Made by a program: the position numbers and the translations under genes. Below, one piece after another: positions 25,133 to 34,720 of a DNA stretch of 63,009 nucleotides. Within the stretch, counting starts at the first letter, position 1. Every line of letters begins with the position of its first letter. The notes beneath the pieces are model-generated. The model had not been told where the DNA came from and searched no databases. It was given only the letters and a program-made list of their open reading frames with translations. Source of the DNA: Nemertoderma westbladi (lineage: Eukaryota > Xenacoelomorpha > Nemertodermatida > Nemertodermatidae). The stretch lies in the NCBI GenBank assembly GCA_032718475.1, contig JAUCBJ010003826.1, forward strand, positions 1 through 63,009, in the 5' to 3' direction.

Positions 25133-26123
25133 CGATGCTAGATACGATAGACGCGAAGATAGATATCAGTCGGAATACAGAAGAGACGATAGGAGAGATG
25201 ACTACGGAGATAGAAGGTACCATGACGACAGACGAGATACTGGAGACAGGAGGTACCATGAAGAAAGTCGTTATTATGATGATATGCGGGACAGATACAG
25301 AAATGACCCTAATGATGACAGACGTGATTACAGGCCGGATGACAGACGTGATTATAGGCCGGATGACAGACGTGATTACAGGCCGGATGACAGACGTGAT
25401 TACAGGCCGGATGACAGACGTGATTACAGGCCGGATGACAGACGTGATTATAAGCCGGATGACAGACGTGATTACAGGCCGGATGACAGACGTGATTATA
25501 AGCCGGATGACAGACGTGATTACAGGCCGGATGACAGACGTGATTATAAGCCGGATGACAGACGTGATTACAGGCGTGAGACTGAAGGCGATAGACGGCA
25601 CTATGATGACAGAGGTAGAGATATAAGATATGATGACGATAGACGCATGATTGATAGTGAGGAGAGATATCAGGAAGATAGGCGAGACAAATACAGAGAT
25701 ATTAGATACCCCCCAGCTGAAGGCAGCCGTGATGACAGGCGGGATGAGAGACCTGGAGACAGGGCTGATGACAGGCGTGGTTCCGAAGAAAGCAGAAGGT
25801 ACCCCCCAGCTGATATGCGTGATGCTGGAGAGGAGATTAAGCCAAGGTTCCGCGCTAACGGGCAGGACGCTGTAGGAGAGAGAAGATATCAGGATGAGAA
25901 TCGCGATGATGGGAGGAGACTAGGCGATGGAAGACGAGGGGGTGACGGTGAAGACCGTCGTGGAAGGCGGGGAGATGAAAGGCGAGAAAGGAGAGACGAG
26001 GGTCGGGATCGGAGGCCCGATAGAGATTACGACGACAGCGGTTACGAGGAGAAAGGGGATGATACCGGTGATGGTAAACCCGAGAGGAGGGGGAAGACCG
26101 CGCCTGCGTCTCCCAAACCCCCG
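25133..26123 (+). CDS. Internal exon of an Arg/Asp-rich protein with an 8-residue repeat
   Basis: The exon follows TTTTTTTATAG and ends CCG before a strong GTAAGT donor (26124). The first base completes a split codon and the exon ends on a full codon. It encodes about 330 residues, dominated by Arg, Asp, Tyr and Glu. Eleven tandem 8-mers DDRRDYRP/DDRRDYKP (24-bp DNA units, 25314-25577) are followed by less regular charged sequence, two RYPPA segments, and a proline-containing end (KTAPASPKPPV). No folded domain, signal or membrane segment is seen, so it is probably disordered and perhaps RNA- or phosphate-binding. I do not recognise the gene. eIF3a also carries charged decapeptide repeats, but the unit differs. 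Codons remain in frame through the repeat, which argues for selection. The other exons are not found in the window. If they lie upstream, the satellite would be intronic. Confidence 0.75.
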
Positions 26124-26301
26124 GTAAGTGGAGAGAAGGAATTTATATGAACTAACTATTGGCCGACCGACTATTCTTCTGATCTGGAGTTAGAACCTCT
26201 CAGCAATGTATGATCGCATTGCTTTTCCTTATTTAAAATTTGATCGCAAAGTAAGAGCAAAGGCTCAACTTGTACGAATTTGAAAATTTTATTATTTATT
26301 A

Positions 26302-26477
26302 TGATGTAATGTAAATGGTTTTGTTCAGAAGTGGAAAAAATGAGAAAGCGCGTCACCGGGGGTTGAACCAGCGCTATACGTACGTTTCGGCCTAACAGGC
26401 CTCATCAGTAGCGCTAACCAGCTCAGCCACTAGCCCCTGACACTCACACTCCCACCTAATCCACTTCTATTGAACGA
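26302..26477 (-). mobile_element. tRNA-derived SINE / retrozyme-like element
   Basis: On the minus strand there is an A-box-like sequence (TGGCTGAGCTGG, 26418-26429) and a B-box (GGTTCAACC, 26361-26369), both RNA polymerase III promoter elements, with a hammerhead ribozyme between them. ATTATTTATTA flanks it on both sides (26291-26301 and 26478-26488) and may be the target-site duplication, though in AT-rich DNA this could be chance. Similar tRNA-like SINEs with hammerheads are known in Schistosoma (Sm-alpha) and in metazoan retrozymes. Confidence 0.75.
26370..26415 (-). ncRNA. Type I hammerhead ribozyme
   Basis: On the minus strand, stem I AGCGCUA (26415-26409) pairs perfectly with UAGCGCU (26376-26370). 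CUGAUGA (26408-26402) is the conserved core. Stem II is GGCCU-GUU-AGGCC. GAAA follows (26388-26385). Stem III is ACGU/ACGU with no loop, as in schistosome and metazoan retrozyme hammerheads. The predicted cut is after A17 (26377), before U1.1 (26376). Every universally conserved core base is present. A loopless stem III is usually weak in a monomer and works better as a dimer. The ribozyme overlaps the A-box side of the SINE. Confidence 0.9.
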
Positions 26478-26489
26478 ATTATTTATTAT

Positions 26490-27251
26490 TATTATAGCGT
26501 GATCATGTGAGGTTACCAGATACGACACCCCAAAATGTATATGGTCCTTTTGTGACCTTAATTCTAATTAACCAAATTTTAAACTCACTATTAAATAATG
26601 TGTTAATGTATGTAGGCCTTCGTAATAATATGTATCAGTCACTATGCAGTCAGACGACAAACCAAATTATTATCCATGACTGAGATTGATTGATCTACTT
26701 AGATGAGTTTGTGTATATCGATTGTTATGAATTATATTTTTCTCGTTGTCTCGTATACTCCCTCCGAAATTATGACCGTGCTGATATTAATAGCTATATA
26801 TTTATATGCTCCGTTCCAGAATTGGAGTGAGAAGAGTCGATTCGCTGTTCTTGGAGAAGAAAATGATTAGATGATACACTTTCGTTGTCATGGTTACTGG
26901 ACAATTACAATATTTCCATGGTGATAAGTTGTGGAGCCCCCTCTGGTAGTCTGTTGTGCCTTGCGCAATGGTTCTATCAGAGGGGGCGAAACCATATTAA
27001 TGTGATTAATTAATATTAGGCCTTGGGATTGAAATGGTTATCTCTACGATGATATATTACGCTATTTACGTAGATTATTAGCTTTCAATTGGTTTTTCGG
27101 TTTGCGAGAATAATGAGAGTTTTTCCACTATTCGAATATGTCGAATTTTAATGATATTATATGAAGAATTTCACTTTTAGCATATTGCGAAAAGATATTC
27201 GATGCCATTATATTGAAAGCAAAGCGGAGAAGTTTAATGACATAATGGGTG
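26490..27251. other. Intergenic stretch, no gene seen
   Basis: AT-rich sequence with X-box-like GTTGTCATGGTTAC near 26885 and the hairpin at 26936-26987. No coding frame is supported. Confidence 0.5.
26936..26987. repeat. GC-rich hairpin
   Basis: GCCCCCTCTGGTAG (26936-26949) and CTATCAGAGGGGGC (26974-26987) pair over 14 positions with one G-U or mismatch, around a 24-nt loop. It stands out from the AT-rich surroundings. It could be a terminal hairpin of a small element or a transcribed stem-loop. Confidence 0.6.
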
Positions 27252-27639
27252 GTTTGAATAAAAACAAGTATGTACTCTAAAGTATATACTTCATGGATAA
27301 GTAAAGAGTAAAGTTTTAAGGGGAAGTATTGAGTAAAGTATAGAGTAAAGTTTAGTTGATGGCTTGAATAAAACAATACTTATGCGCATACTCTTTACTC
27401 TATACTTTACTTGTGCTAGCAAACCAATCACAGTTTGCCTATTAAACGTAAAGCTTGTAATTGGCTGATGGCACATTATTGTTGCTGTTGCTATGTAAAC
27501 GCCATAAACAAATATACATAGGCTAAATTTGTTTTCTTTGTAATAACTAATCGCCTGTAAATTTCCTTTCAGTTCTTCAGAATCGGTACCGGTGTGGCGT
27601 GGAATGTACGTACACTCCTAAAGGAAGTATAAAATTGTG

Positions 27640-27965
27640 TGGTAGCTATAGTTATTAGTGTTAGCTAGTGATATTTATGGTAGCTTGTTTATCTCAAAAA
27701 ATAGCTATATTATTCGTAAATTTTTTTAAAATAAATTTAGTTTCTTTTAACATTTTTTTTACTTTGTGTTTTTTCATGGTAGCTTGTATTTAAATGTTAG
27801 CTTGTACTTTTAAAATAATATGCCAAATAGTGTAATACAAAATGGAATAACAATAGTATAATACATGATGAAATAACAACTAAACTAAAAATTAGTAAAA
27901 TAGCTTTATAATGAAAATTTTTAAAACACTAGCTACCATTAAAAAACACTAGCTACCTTAAAAAT
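27640..27965. repeat. Inverted TGGTAGCT / AGCTACCA repeats
   Basis: Repeated GGTAGCTTG and its complement CTAGCTACC flank an AT-rich centre. AAACACTAGCTACCATTAAA with the three following A (27923-27945) is identical to 62519-62541, 35 kb away, and related to sites at 30925-31320. Probably a small palindromic element that lives inside other transposons. Confidence 0.5.
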
Positions 27966-28210
27966 ACATCGGCTATCAAAGATTTAGTACAAGCCGATCA
28001 TATTCATAAAAAATTTATAAACGTCGCTTACATAACTATGTTAAATGTCCATTAAAATGGTGAAAAACACTCCCCCCCACTAAGCCACATCCCGACCTCT
28101 GCCAACCTATTGAAAATTTGAACTGCTTATTATTCAGTCTTTTCCTGTAAAGTGTGTATACCTTTGCTTCACACCGGTACCACACCTTCAATTCCATAGT
28201 AAAACTCGTT

Positions 28211-28531
28211 ATGGCAAACGAAAGAGACGTTTCCCAATTAGTAAAATTTATACAAAAATTCCCGGCGTGTCTCGAAAAGTCGCAAACTCCAACTGCGAAT
28301 GCTCATAAAAAACAAGCATTCAAGTCCATCCTCCATGAGTTTGGATGTATTGGCACCCACTATACTAGTGAGCAATTGGTAAAGAAAGTAAATAATCTAA
28401 AATGTAGGGTGAAGAATAAGAAAGATAAGCGCTATGGACAAACTTTCTTACCCTACGAGAAAGATTTTCTGGATCTGTTGGGGAATGACAATAACCCCAC
28501 ACTTGGGAAAATACCAGGTATGATAAATTAA
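28211..28531 (+). CDS. Harbinger SANT/Myb-like (MADF-like) DNA-binding protein, first exon
   Basis: From MANERDVSQLVKFIQKF the frame encodes a compact basic domain of about 85 residues with the spacing of a SANT/Myb-like or trihelix fold. Conserved-looking points are FPACLEKSQT, HEFGCIGTHYT and the basic stretch LKCRVKNKKDKR. In Harbinger elements this second protein binds the transposase and helps it reach the nucleus and the element ends. An upstream in-frame ATG exists at 28154, but the domain fits the start at 28211. An AG/GT donor at 28517/28518 suggests the coding sequence continues in a further exon. An acceptor at 28609-28610 gives only 22 more codons, of unconvincing character. The ATG-to-stop form given here ends at 28531. 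Confidence 0.6.
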   Translation: MANERDVSQLVKFIQKFPACLEKSQTPTANAHKKQAFKSILHEFGCIGTHYTSEQLVKKVNNLKCRVKNKKDKRYGQTFLPYEKDFLDLLGNDNNPTLGKIPGMIN

Positions 28532-28607
28532 AATTAAGTAACAGTATGATACTGTGCATTATATTATAATATTTTACTGTACTGTACATATGTTATTGTT
28601 ATAAATT

Positions 28608-28736
28608 CAGCCTTGAATAGGCTTTCCAGGATTCTCATTCCGTTTCTGTTGACCAGCTGCACGCAACGCTGTCTCAGTTAATTCTTCTGCCGGTTCGTAT
28701 TCGTCATTAATCTCGGGTGTTCGCGCTTTTGAAGAC
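28608..28736 (-). CDS. Possible small exon downstream of the Harbinger transposase
   Basis: On the minus strand an acceptor-like CTAAAG is followed by 42 codons (SSKARTPEINDEYEPAEELT onward) and a TGA. The composition (acidic, then QQKRNENPGKP) looks protein-like, unlike the opposite frame. It lies 0.9 kb beyond the transposase stop on the same strand. I cannot connect it to a known family. It may be a terminal exon of another transcript or chance. Confidence 0.3.
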
Positions 28737-28739
28737 CTT

Positions 28740-29640
28740 TAGCAGTTTAACCTGCCAAAATTTATATGTCTTTTAGTTAATTAAAACACCTTTAGCATAC
28801 GACAATATTTTATGCTAATAAACAAAACATTAACCGAAGCCAGCCCATGCGCGATCATTCACCCGATGGATACACCCGGGAGGCTGAATTCGGCTGCTTA
28901 AATTTTATTATTGCAGTGTAAGGTTGCAGTGTAAACCTACTGTATTATTCGATTGATCGTTAATAATTAATTTCTGACAGATATTATTGGCTTTCGGGAA
29001 ATATTAACAGTTCCTTTAGGACGTGGCGCTCTATCTATTTAAACAGAGCTAGGACTTATACTAAACGCAACGATACTGCTTATGATTAAAGTATAAGGCG
29101 CATTCTTTAGGAAATGCTTTGTTACCAATCACAGTCATGCACACTATTCTGCCGACCGTCAGTAAATTTGATCACACATAAAGAGAGCAGCAATTGACTC
29201 ATGTAGGGTCTGCTAACAATATGATTAGTACAGTTAAATTAAGTGGGTGAGACTAGTTAGCTGGATAACAGTTATACTTTCGATAATTTAAGCAGTTTTA
29301 CTAGAGTTCTTCCCAAAAGCCGGTGGTCTGGCGAAATATGGGAACACAACAACAGAATCATATAAAGAATCATATGACTACATGACTATACGAGGATACC
29401 AACTACCCTTATTCCCCGAAGCTCCCGTCCAACACAGAGGATGAGCATACAGATAGGAAATTCAGTTCAGTAGCTCTGGGATAGGTCAAAATCAACGCCC
29501 ACTCAAATTCTATTGGCCGATACGGACAGCAGGGCTGAGGCAACCTCCCTAAGCTGGTTGGCCGATCGAACAGAACCCAGATACCTTCGTACAGCACATC
29601 AGCCAATAAGCTGGTAGCTTGCACTATTTTAGCTATAGAT
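28740..29640. other. Harbinger internal non-coding region
   Basis: No supported gene between the two convergent coding regions. Short ORFs here have no recognisable content. Confidence 0.5.
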
Positions 29641-29645
29641 CCCTT

Positions 29646-30638
29646 TTAGAGTATTCTAGCGACCGGGGGGGAACTGGCCAGCAAGGCAAACGAATCAGTT
29701 ATCCCACAAAAGCTTTTACACTCGGGAGCATCCTCTTCATCTGGGTTCATCGGAACTACATCTGATAAATAAAGCCCGACATTGTGAAGGATGAAACACG
29801 CCATTATCACTCGCGGAACACTTTCAATCGCAATACGCATGGAATGCTTTAGAATTGTAAAACGACGTTTTATAGCGCCAAACATCCGCTCAACAATGGA
29901 ACGTTCGGACTTGTGCATTTTGTTGAAAGTGTAGTCAGCGTGAGACTCAGGATTTTCGTACGGCGTCATTAGGTATGGAGCAATACCATACCCTTGATCC
30001 GCAAGGAGCAAGCAGTTCCTGTTTCTTAAATATGACGCCAATCCAGAAGTTTTAAAGATGCGCGAATCGTGAACCGATCCCGGCCACTGGGCAACTACAC
30101 TTGTTGCCTCCATAAAACAATTGCAGGTGGCTTGAACATTTATAGAAGGAAACTTTTTTCTATTTAGAAATTCGTTTGGGTAGTATCTATTTGGCGGTTT
30201 TTCTATGGGAATGTGTGTTCCATCTACACAACCGATGCACTGTGGGAAATTGAATTTATATTGCCACTGCCCCCTAGACGTCAGTATGTCCTGGTCGGTG
30301 ACAGGAAACTTTATCCAATGATGTTTCTTTTCCACTATTTTGGCAATAGTGGAATGAAACGTTCTACAAACCGTAGAATGGTTCACACCCATATCCTCAC
30401 CGACACCTAGCTGAAAACCAGGATCAGCCAAATAACGCAATGAGATCTCTACCCGCTGTTTATTTGACAGACAACCACCCCGCGTTTCGCCCTTATCTTC
30501 GCCCAAAAAATGGGTTGCGATCCAATCTACATTATCCTCACGAAATCTAAACAACCGCTTATAATCATGAACATAGGCAACTTGCCGAGCCGCGTACTCC
30601 TTAACTTTCCTGGGTTGAATTACTAAAATATCCGACAT
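29646..30638 (-). CDS. PIF/Harbinger DDE transposase (HARBI1-like), intact
   Basis: A single uninterrupted frame of 330 residues, close to the usual length of about 350. An N-terminal helical/HTH part includes LSNKQRVEISLRYLA and DMGVNHSTVCRTF. The catalytic DDE_Tnp_4 domain follows: first Asp in GCVDGTHIP (D139), conserved WPGSVHDSRIF (D191), second catalytic Asp in LLADQGYG (D214), and Glu in SIVERMFGAIKRRF (E250). All three catalytic acids are present. It ends ASSPPVARIL. The enzyme would cut and rejoin the element ends, with target preference for TWA. The ATG at 30638 follows an AT-rich leader and gives the full-length domain. Convergent with the SANT-like gene. Intactness suggests recent activity. 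Confidence 0.95.
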   Translation of the reverse strand: MSDILVIQPRKVKEYAARQVAYVHDYKRLFRFREDNVDWIATHFLGEDKGETRGGCLSNKQRVEISLRYLADPGFQLGVGEDMGVNHSTVCRTFHSTIAKIVEKKHHWIKFPVTDQDILTSRGQWQYKFNFPQCIGCVDGTHIPIEKPPNRYYPNEFLNRKKFPSINVQATCNCFMEATSVVAQWPGSVHDSRIFKTSGLASYLRNRNCLLLADQGYGIAPYLMTPYENPESHADYTFNKMHKSERSIVERMFGAIKRRFTILKHSMRIAIESVPRVIMACFILHNVGLYLSDVVPMNPDEEDAPECKSFCGITDSFALLASSPPVARIL

Positions 30639-30806
30639 CTTTCCTCTTAACAGGGCTTATTATTATAATAATAAATAATGTATTTTTTAAATAACTATTT
30701 AAAAAAAAAATTTGATTATTAAATCATAGCAGCGCTTTGCAAGTGTTTAGCTAATTTTTCTTATTTTTTTAAAAATAGTTATTCAAAATATGCAAGTAAA
30801 ATTACA

Positions 30807-31388
30807 GGCACTATATAGCATGGGTATCAAAATTTTGAATTTTGCTTATACTCTTTTTATATGTGTTTTGGTTGTATATCATAGTGTTCTAGAATATAGT
30901 TGGAACTTCTCCCACGATACTATGGTAGCTAGTAAATATTTTTGTGGTAGATAGTAATTTTTTATGTTAGCTATAAAAAAAAGAAAAGTTTTATTTTATG
31001 TAAATAATTGTTTAATTTTTCTGAAGTTTAGTTTAAGTTTCCTGAATGAGATCCATTACATTACTCTACGAAAATAATTTAGGCTAGTTAACCCAGCAAC
31101 AATAGAGGCTTGTTAACAAACCAAAAACACATACAGTATACATACAAAAATTAAAAAATAATCAGTTTTAAACATAAATACGTACTGTACTATTACTAAG
31201 TAGTAAAAAAATAACTTGCTCCATAAAAACACTAGCTACAGTACTACTGTAACAAATAATTATTTCAAAAATAGGTGTATTACAGTAGGCAGTAAATAAC
31301 ACTAACTACCATAAAAAATACTACCAAAACATATATAACACGAGTATAAATAAAATTCAAAATTTTGGTACCCATGCAGCCATGTGCC
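30807..31388. mobile_element. MITE nested in the Harbinger element
   Basis: Ends are inverted: GGCAC, then GCATGGGTATCAAAATTTTG (from 30818), against its mirror finishing at 31388. The match is over 50 bp with few changes. The internal part holds TGGTAGCTAGT and ACTAGCTAC inverted motifs. About 580 bp, non-coding. It lies just upstream of the transposase start and could affect its promoter. Confidence 0.75.
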
Positions 31389-31819
31389 ATGCTATACTAA
31401 TATCAAATTACATTGGTGCTAATATGACCTGTTTCAAACATAGTGAATGTAGTTTTCCACAATCAAAATAGCGAGAACTAATGGAATGTATGTAGTAAAA
31501 GTATAAACGGAAACATGTTGTATGGCCATATATAGTACCATCGTAGTTCTTTAGTACTTTTTTTAGTTGATAATGTATTTTAAATATTTAAATATTTCAA
31601 ATACACACTGAAAATGGTTGATCCAGGCAATAGTAGCAGCAGGCTGTTCCTAATTACTATACCACTGGTATGCAAGTGTTAATTCGAAAAGCTATAAAAA
31701 TTCTGGAATTCCTGTAACCAGCTACAACCGATTGAATGGATAAATCCAACATGAAGTATTCCTTTCAAGCAACCTCTTGACCTACCTTGCTATTTTTGAA
31801 GTATATACTTCTTTTATTC

Positions 31820-31930
31820 AAACCAACTCTACTCAATACTTTACTCAATACTTTACTCTAACCTTTACTCGTATACTTTACTCGTATACTTTACTCGTAT
31901 ACTTTTCTTGTATACTTTACTTGTTTTATT
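31820..31930 (+). repeat. Subterminal ACTTTACTCGTAT tandem repeat of the Harbinger element
   Basis: Short units of 10-14 bp (CAATACTTTACT, CGTATACTTTACT) repeat about eight times. The left end carries the inverse (GTAAAGTATAGAGTAAAG). Such subterminal motifs are often transposase or SANT-protein binding sites. Confidence 0.65.
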
Positions 31931-31995
31931 CAAACCAATTTAACTTTTTTGGAGTACCTACTTGAGTATAAGTATATACTTGTTTTTATTCAAAC

Positions 31996-32331
31996 AATTA
32001 TGTACATTTAGATTAAATAATAATACATCAAATAAGTAAGCTTACACAAATAATCACTTTTGTAAAACAATAATTTATTTCATTCATCAGTTAATAAACT
32101 GATAAACAACACACCTCAGGTTGTAGTGAATATTAGTATTCCTTTTAAATTAGTAATAATATTAATGTCATTGACCGCAAACACACGTGCGTGCGTTATT
32201 AGCATATTATTAGTTCACTTTACATACCAATAAAATATGAGATGATGCCTGATGTCTGACAGAAGGAGAACCCGCGAATACTGTCGTCATCCCCGGGGGG
32301 ACGTGTCTATCTGTATCCACTTTCAAAGTCG
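31996..32331. other. Spacer right of Harbinger, no gene seen
   Basis: AT-rich sequence with no supported coding content. Confidence 0.5.
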
Positions 32332-32847
32332 TCAATATAAAGGGGTTGTTGTAATTGTTGGCCTGCATACACTGCCGTTAAAGAACGGCTCCCGGATCGC
32401 AACAATGTTGCCGATGGACCCCCACATGTCCAAATCCCGCAAAAGTTTGGAACTGCAGTTGGCAGTTGGCGAGATTATATAGAAGACGATGTCCGAGGCA
32501 ATTTCACCGAACATCAGCAGTGAGTTATAGGCGTCAGCTTTAGCCGTAAACTTACCACTGCTGAACACTTGCATCGATCGACACTTAGCAACCTTCTTGA
32601 CGTTGAGGAGACAACAATATAAGGCGGAGTTTCTGTTACAGAACTTAAATCCTGGCGCCATCACGGTTCCCAGAGGCCAGAGCAACTGTTTGAGTTCGTC
32701 TTGCGGTTGTCCCACAGCGGGTTGCAGCTGTCCGAGAGTGGGTTCTGGTTGGTTGCCCGGCTGCAGGTTGTGGTGGACCGGTATCGGGTTGATGTTGTCC
32801 GGGATGTTCACCAACGAGATGAGAGCGGGTCGATGTTGATTTGCCAT
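32332..32847 (-). CDS. Hypothetical protein of 171 residues
   Basis: ATG to TAG without interruption. The first 55 residues are rich in Pro, Gln, Asn and Gly (low complexity). The rest (from about LLWPLGTVMAPGF) looks like a folded domain with conserved-looking KFCNRNSALYCCLLNVKKVA and spaced cysteines. GC content and codon use are higher than in the flanks, which supports coding. I do not recognise the family. No transposon motif is visible in it, and no intron signals decide its structure. The ORF may be a single-exon host gene or an accessory ORF of an unidentified element. Confidence 0.45.
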   Translation of the reverse strand: MANQHRPALISLVNIPDNINPIPVHHNLQPGNQPEPTLGQLQPAVGQPQDELKQLLWPLGTVMAPGFKFCNRNSALYCCLLNVKKVAKCRSMQVFSSGKFTAKADAYNSLLMFGEIASDIVFYIISPTANCSSKLLRDLDMWGSIGNIVAIREPFFNGSVCRPTITTTPLY

Positions 32848-33699
32848 ATTTTATTTTATTTCAATATAATCTATAACAATAACGTTAAGAAAATAAATTA
32901 TAATATATTATATATTAATTATAATAAATAATATTTTCCTATTAAACGAAAACTACGATATTGAGCATTGTAAACTATTATCTTTATTAATATGTTTGCT
33001 TATAGCCCAGATGTTTGCCTATATACTGTACTGTATGTTGTTAAAGCCCTTGCGCATTTTAATTATTTTTATTTGAAACTAAGTATGCTTTCCCGTTTTT
33101 TTAATGTCCTACTTTTTTTTTATTTTTTTTTAATATAATTCAATTGTTTTTACTTAATAATTAATATGCACCAACTGTTTATGTATGTACTGTAATTAGT
33201 AATTAACTACAAATTTAATTATTTTACTAATTATACTGTAGTCAGTTATTGTGTGTGTATACCATTACATGTATTTTTATTATAACAGTACGAGGCCATT
33301 CAGGCTTATTAGAGTACTTTGCCAGATATGTTCGTAATTGTCTTTCTACTGTAAGTGCAAAATTCAATATTTTATTGTTATTCTGGTGATATTAACCCTT
33401 TGCTGCTCGAATAATTTTTACTGTTTTAAATTTTTTTTTTAGGTTAGATAAACTGAAAACAGTCTAAAAGAACACAATAAAAATAAAAAAATAAATTTTT
33501 TTATTATTTAAATATTTTTAATGAATGTTGTTCAGGAACAACAATGAGCATTAATGGTAGCAATAATATTTGGTAAAATAGTATCAGTTTCATCTTCCCC
33601 ACTATCAATACTATCTGGTATGACAATTAAATACACCTTCTCTTTGTTCTGATACCAAACTACTACTACTACGAGCTGGAGCTTGGAGCTGCATTTTTA
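32848..33699. other. AT-rich stretch, no gene seen
   Basis: Long A/T runs. TTAACCCTTTGCTGCTCG at 33393 resembles a piggyBac-type end, but no partner is found. Confidence 0.4.
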
Positions 33700-33975
33700 A
33701 TGCTTTGCCGGCTTGTCGACAAAATTTCGCCACCACAACTCCCAATCACCCATGTCATTTGCTAGATCATCCGCATCGTCAAACCCAGTGTCCTTTAAGA
33801 CGCAGTCATAAATTCATGGGCTGTCCACCATGTTTCTTCATTCCAATAGTCTGTCAAAGCACAAGATTATTCACTGGCTGGTCCTCACGGCGAAAGCAAT
33901 GTCCTGCAAAGCGGGGGTGGCTTTCTTCTAGTGAGATGGCTTTGTTCTAGTGTCAAGCTTGGGGGAACCAATGAG
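33700..33975 (-). pseudogene. LINE carboxy-terminal remnant
   Basis: On the minus strand fragments read FAGHCFRREDQP, KKHGGQP, then DDLANDMGDWELWWRNFVDK. These are the C-terminal signature (GHCxRRxxxP, GxPxxxY, W..xV) of non-LTR elements. An in-frame TGA and small shifts break it. Confidence 0.6.
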
Positions 33976-34099
33976 AGACACCTCCAATGTTATATAGTAT
34001 CTGGTTGGAGATGTGTGCATTGTACTTTGCATAGTGAACTACTACTACTACGAACGGCATGCTGCATTGCAGCTGCATTATATATATATATTACATATA

Positions 34100-34205
34100 T
34101 ATTAAGAATGTTCTGCCTGCTTGTCGACAAAATTTCGCCGCCCAACTCCCTATCAGCCGTGACATTTTTGCTAGATCATCCGCATCTTCAAAGCCAAAAC
34201 ACATA
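34100..34205 (-). pseudogene. Second copy of the same LINE tail
   Basis: TGTCGACAAAATTTCGCC and GCTAGATCATCCGCATC, seen at 33717-33780, recur here about 400 bp away, so the LINE tail was duplicated or inserted twice in the same orientation. Confidence 0.55.
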
Positions 34206-34629
34206 CTAACCCAAAATCTCGAATGTGATGTGATGTACAGTACTAGGGTAGCTGGTCTAGGTACCAGTACATCGTGCAGCAGTCAAACAGCTGTAGATTA
34301 GGTGGTAAGCCAGGTAGACTTCTGGAGAGGGTCTTGTAGTCTTGGTATGGCAGTATGGTGCATGTCAGTCAGTCACGGAACAAGTGGATTAGATAGGGTA
34401 TACGCCCATCACATTCGACATTTTGTGTTATTATTGTTATTATTTTGCTTTGGTGCTAAACTACCTGTATTATAATAGTAATACAGGGAAGATTGTATGA
34501 CAGAGTAGTAATTTAGAATTTATGTAGTTTTAGTTTGATAGGCCTAACACATTTCTGCATTTTTTGTTGTTTTCGTAATTATGTATTTTCCTTGGAGAAT
34601 TTATATTTGGGTTGAGTGAGTAGGTGTAG

Positions 34630-34720
34630 GCTGTTTTTAGTTATTTGTTTCATTATTAAACCTGATGAAGGATATGGAATATATTCGAAAATTTGGGAAA
34701 TAAACATCATTTTTTATCGA
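34630..34720 (+). pseudogene. Penelope-like element 3' end with hammerhead-like RNA motif
   Basis: CUGAUGA (34662-34668) is followed by stem GGAUAU-GGAAU-AUAUUC and GAAA (34687-34690), then AATAAACATCATTTTTTATC. The same order is found at the 3' ends of the Penelope copies at 52.7 and 59.2 kb. Hammerhead motifs are known in Penelope-like elements. Stem I pairing is not convincing here, so cleavage is uncertain. Confidence 0.5.

Larger units (their letters stand above)
27252..31995. mobile_element. PIF/Harbinger DNA transposon
   Basis: The ends are inverted copies of GTTTGAATAAAAACAAGTAT (27252-27271; mirror 31976-31995), with subterminal runs of ACTTTACTC-type repeats at both ends (27290-27420 and 31820-31930). 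Inside are the two genes expected of the superfamily, a SANT/Myb-like protein and a DDE transposase, in convergent orientation. A 3-bp TWA target duplication is not evident, so the exact tips may be off by a few bases. Confidence 0.8.

Noticed and set aside
24948-25626. ORFs of 217 and 207 codons overlapping the charged-repeat exon
   Set aside because: They are out-of-frame readings of the CTTTG repeat and of the 24-bp coding repeat. The splice signals support only the DDRRDYRP frame.
26359-26440. Functional tRNA gene
   Set aside because: A and B boxes are present, but no cloverleaf with acceptor and anticodon arms fits, and the space between them is a hammerhead ribozyme.
32060-32120. Hammerhead core near TTCATCAGTTAAT
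   Set aside because: CUGAUGA is present on the minus strand, but no stem II with GAAA follows.
33393-33410. piggyBac terminal repeat (TTAACCCTTTGC)
   Set aside because: It resembles an end, but no matching inverted end with TTAA was found beyond the piggyBac gene at 39.5 kb or nearer.
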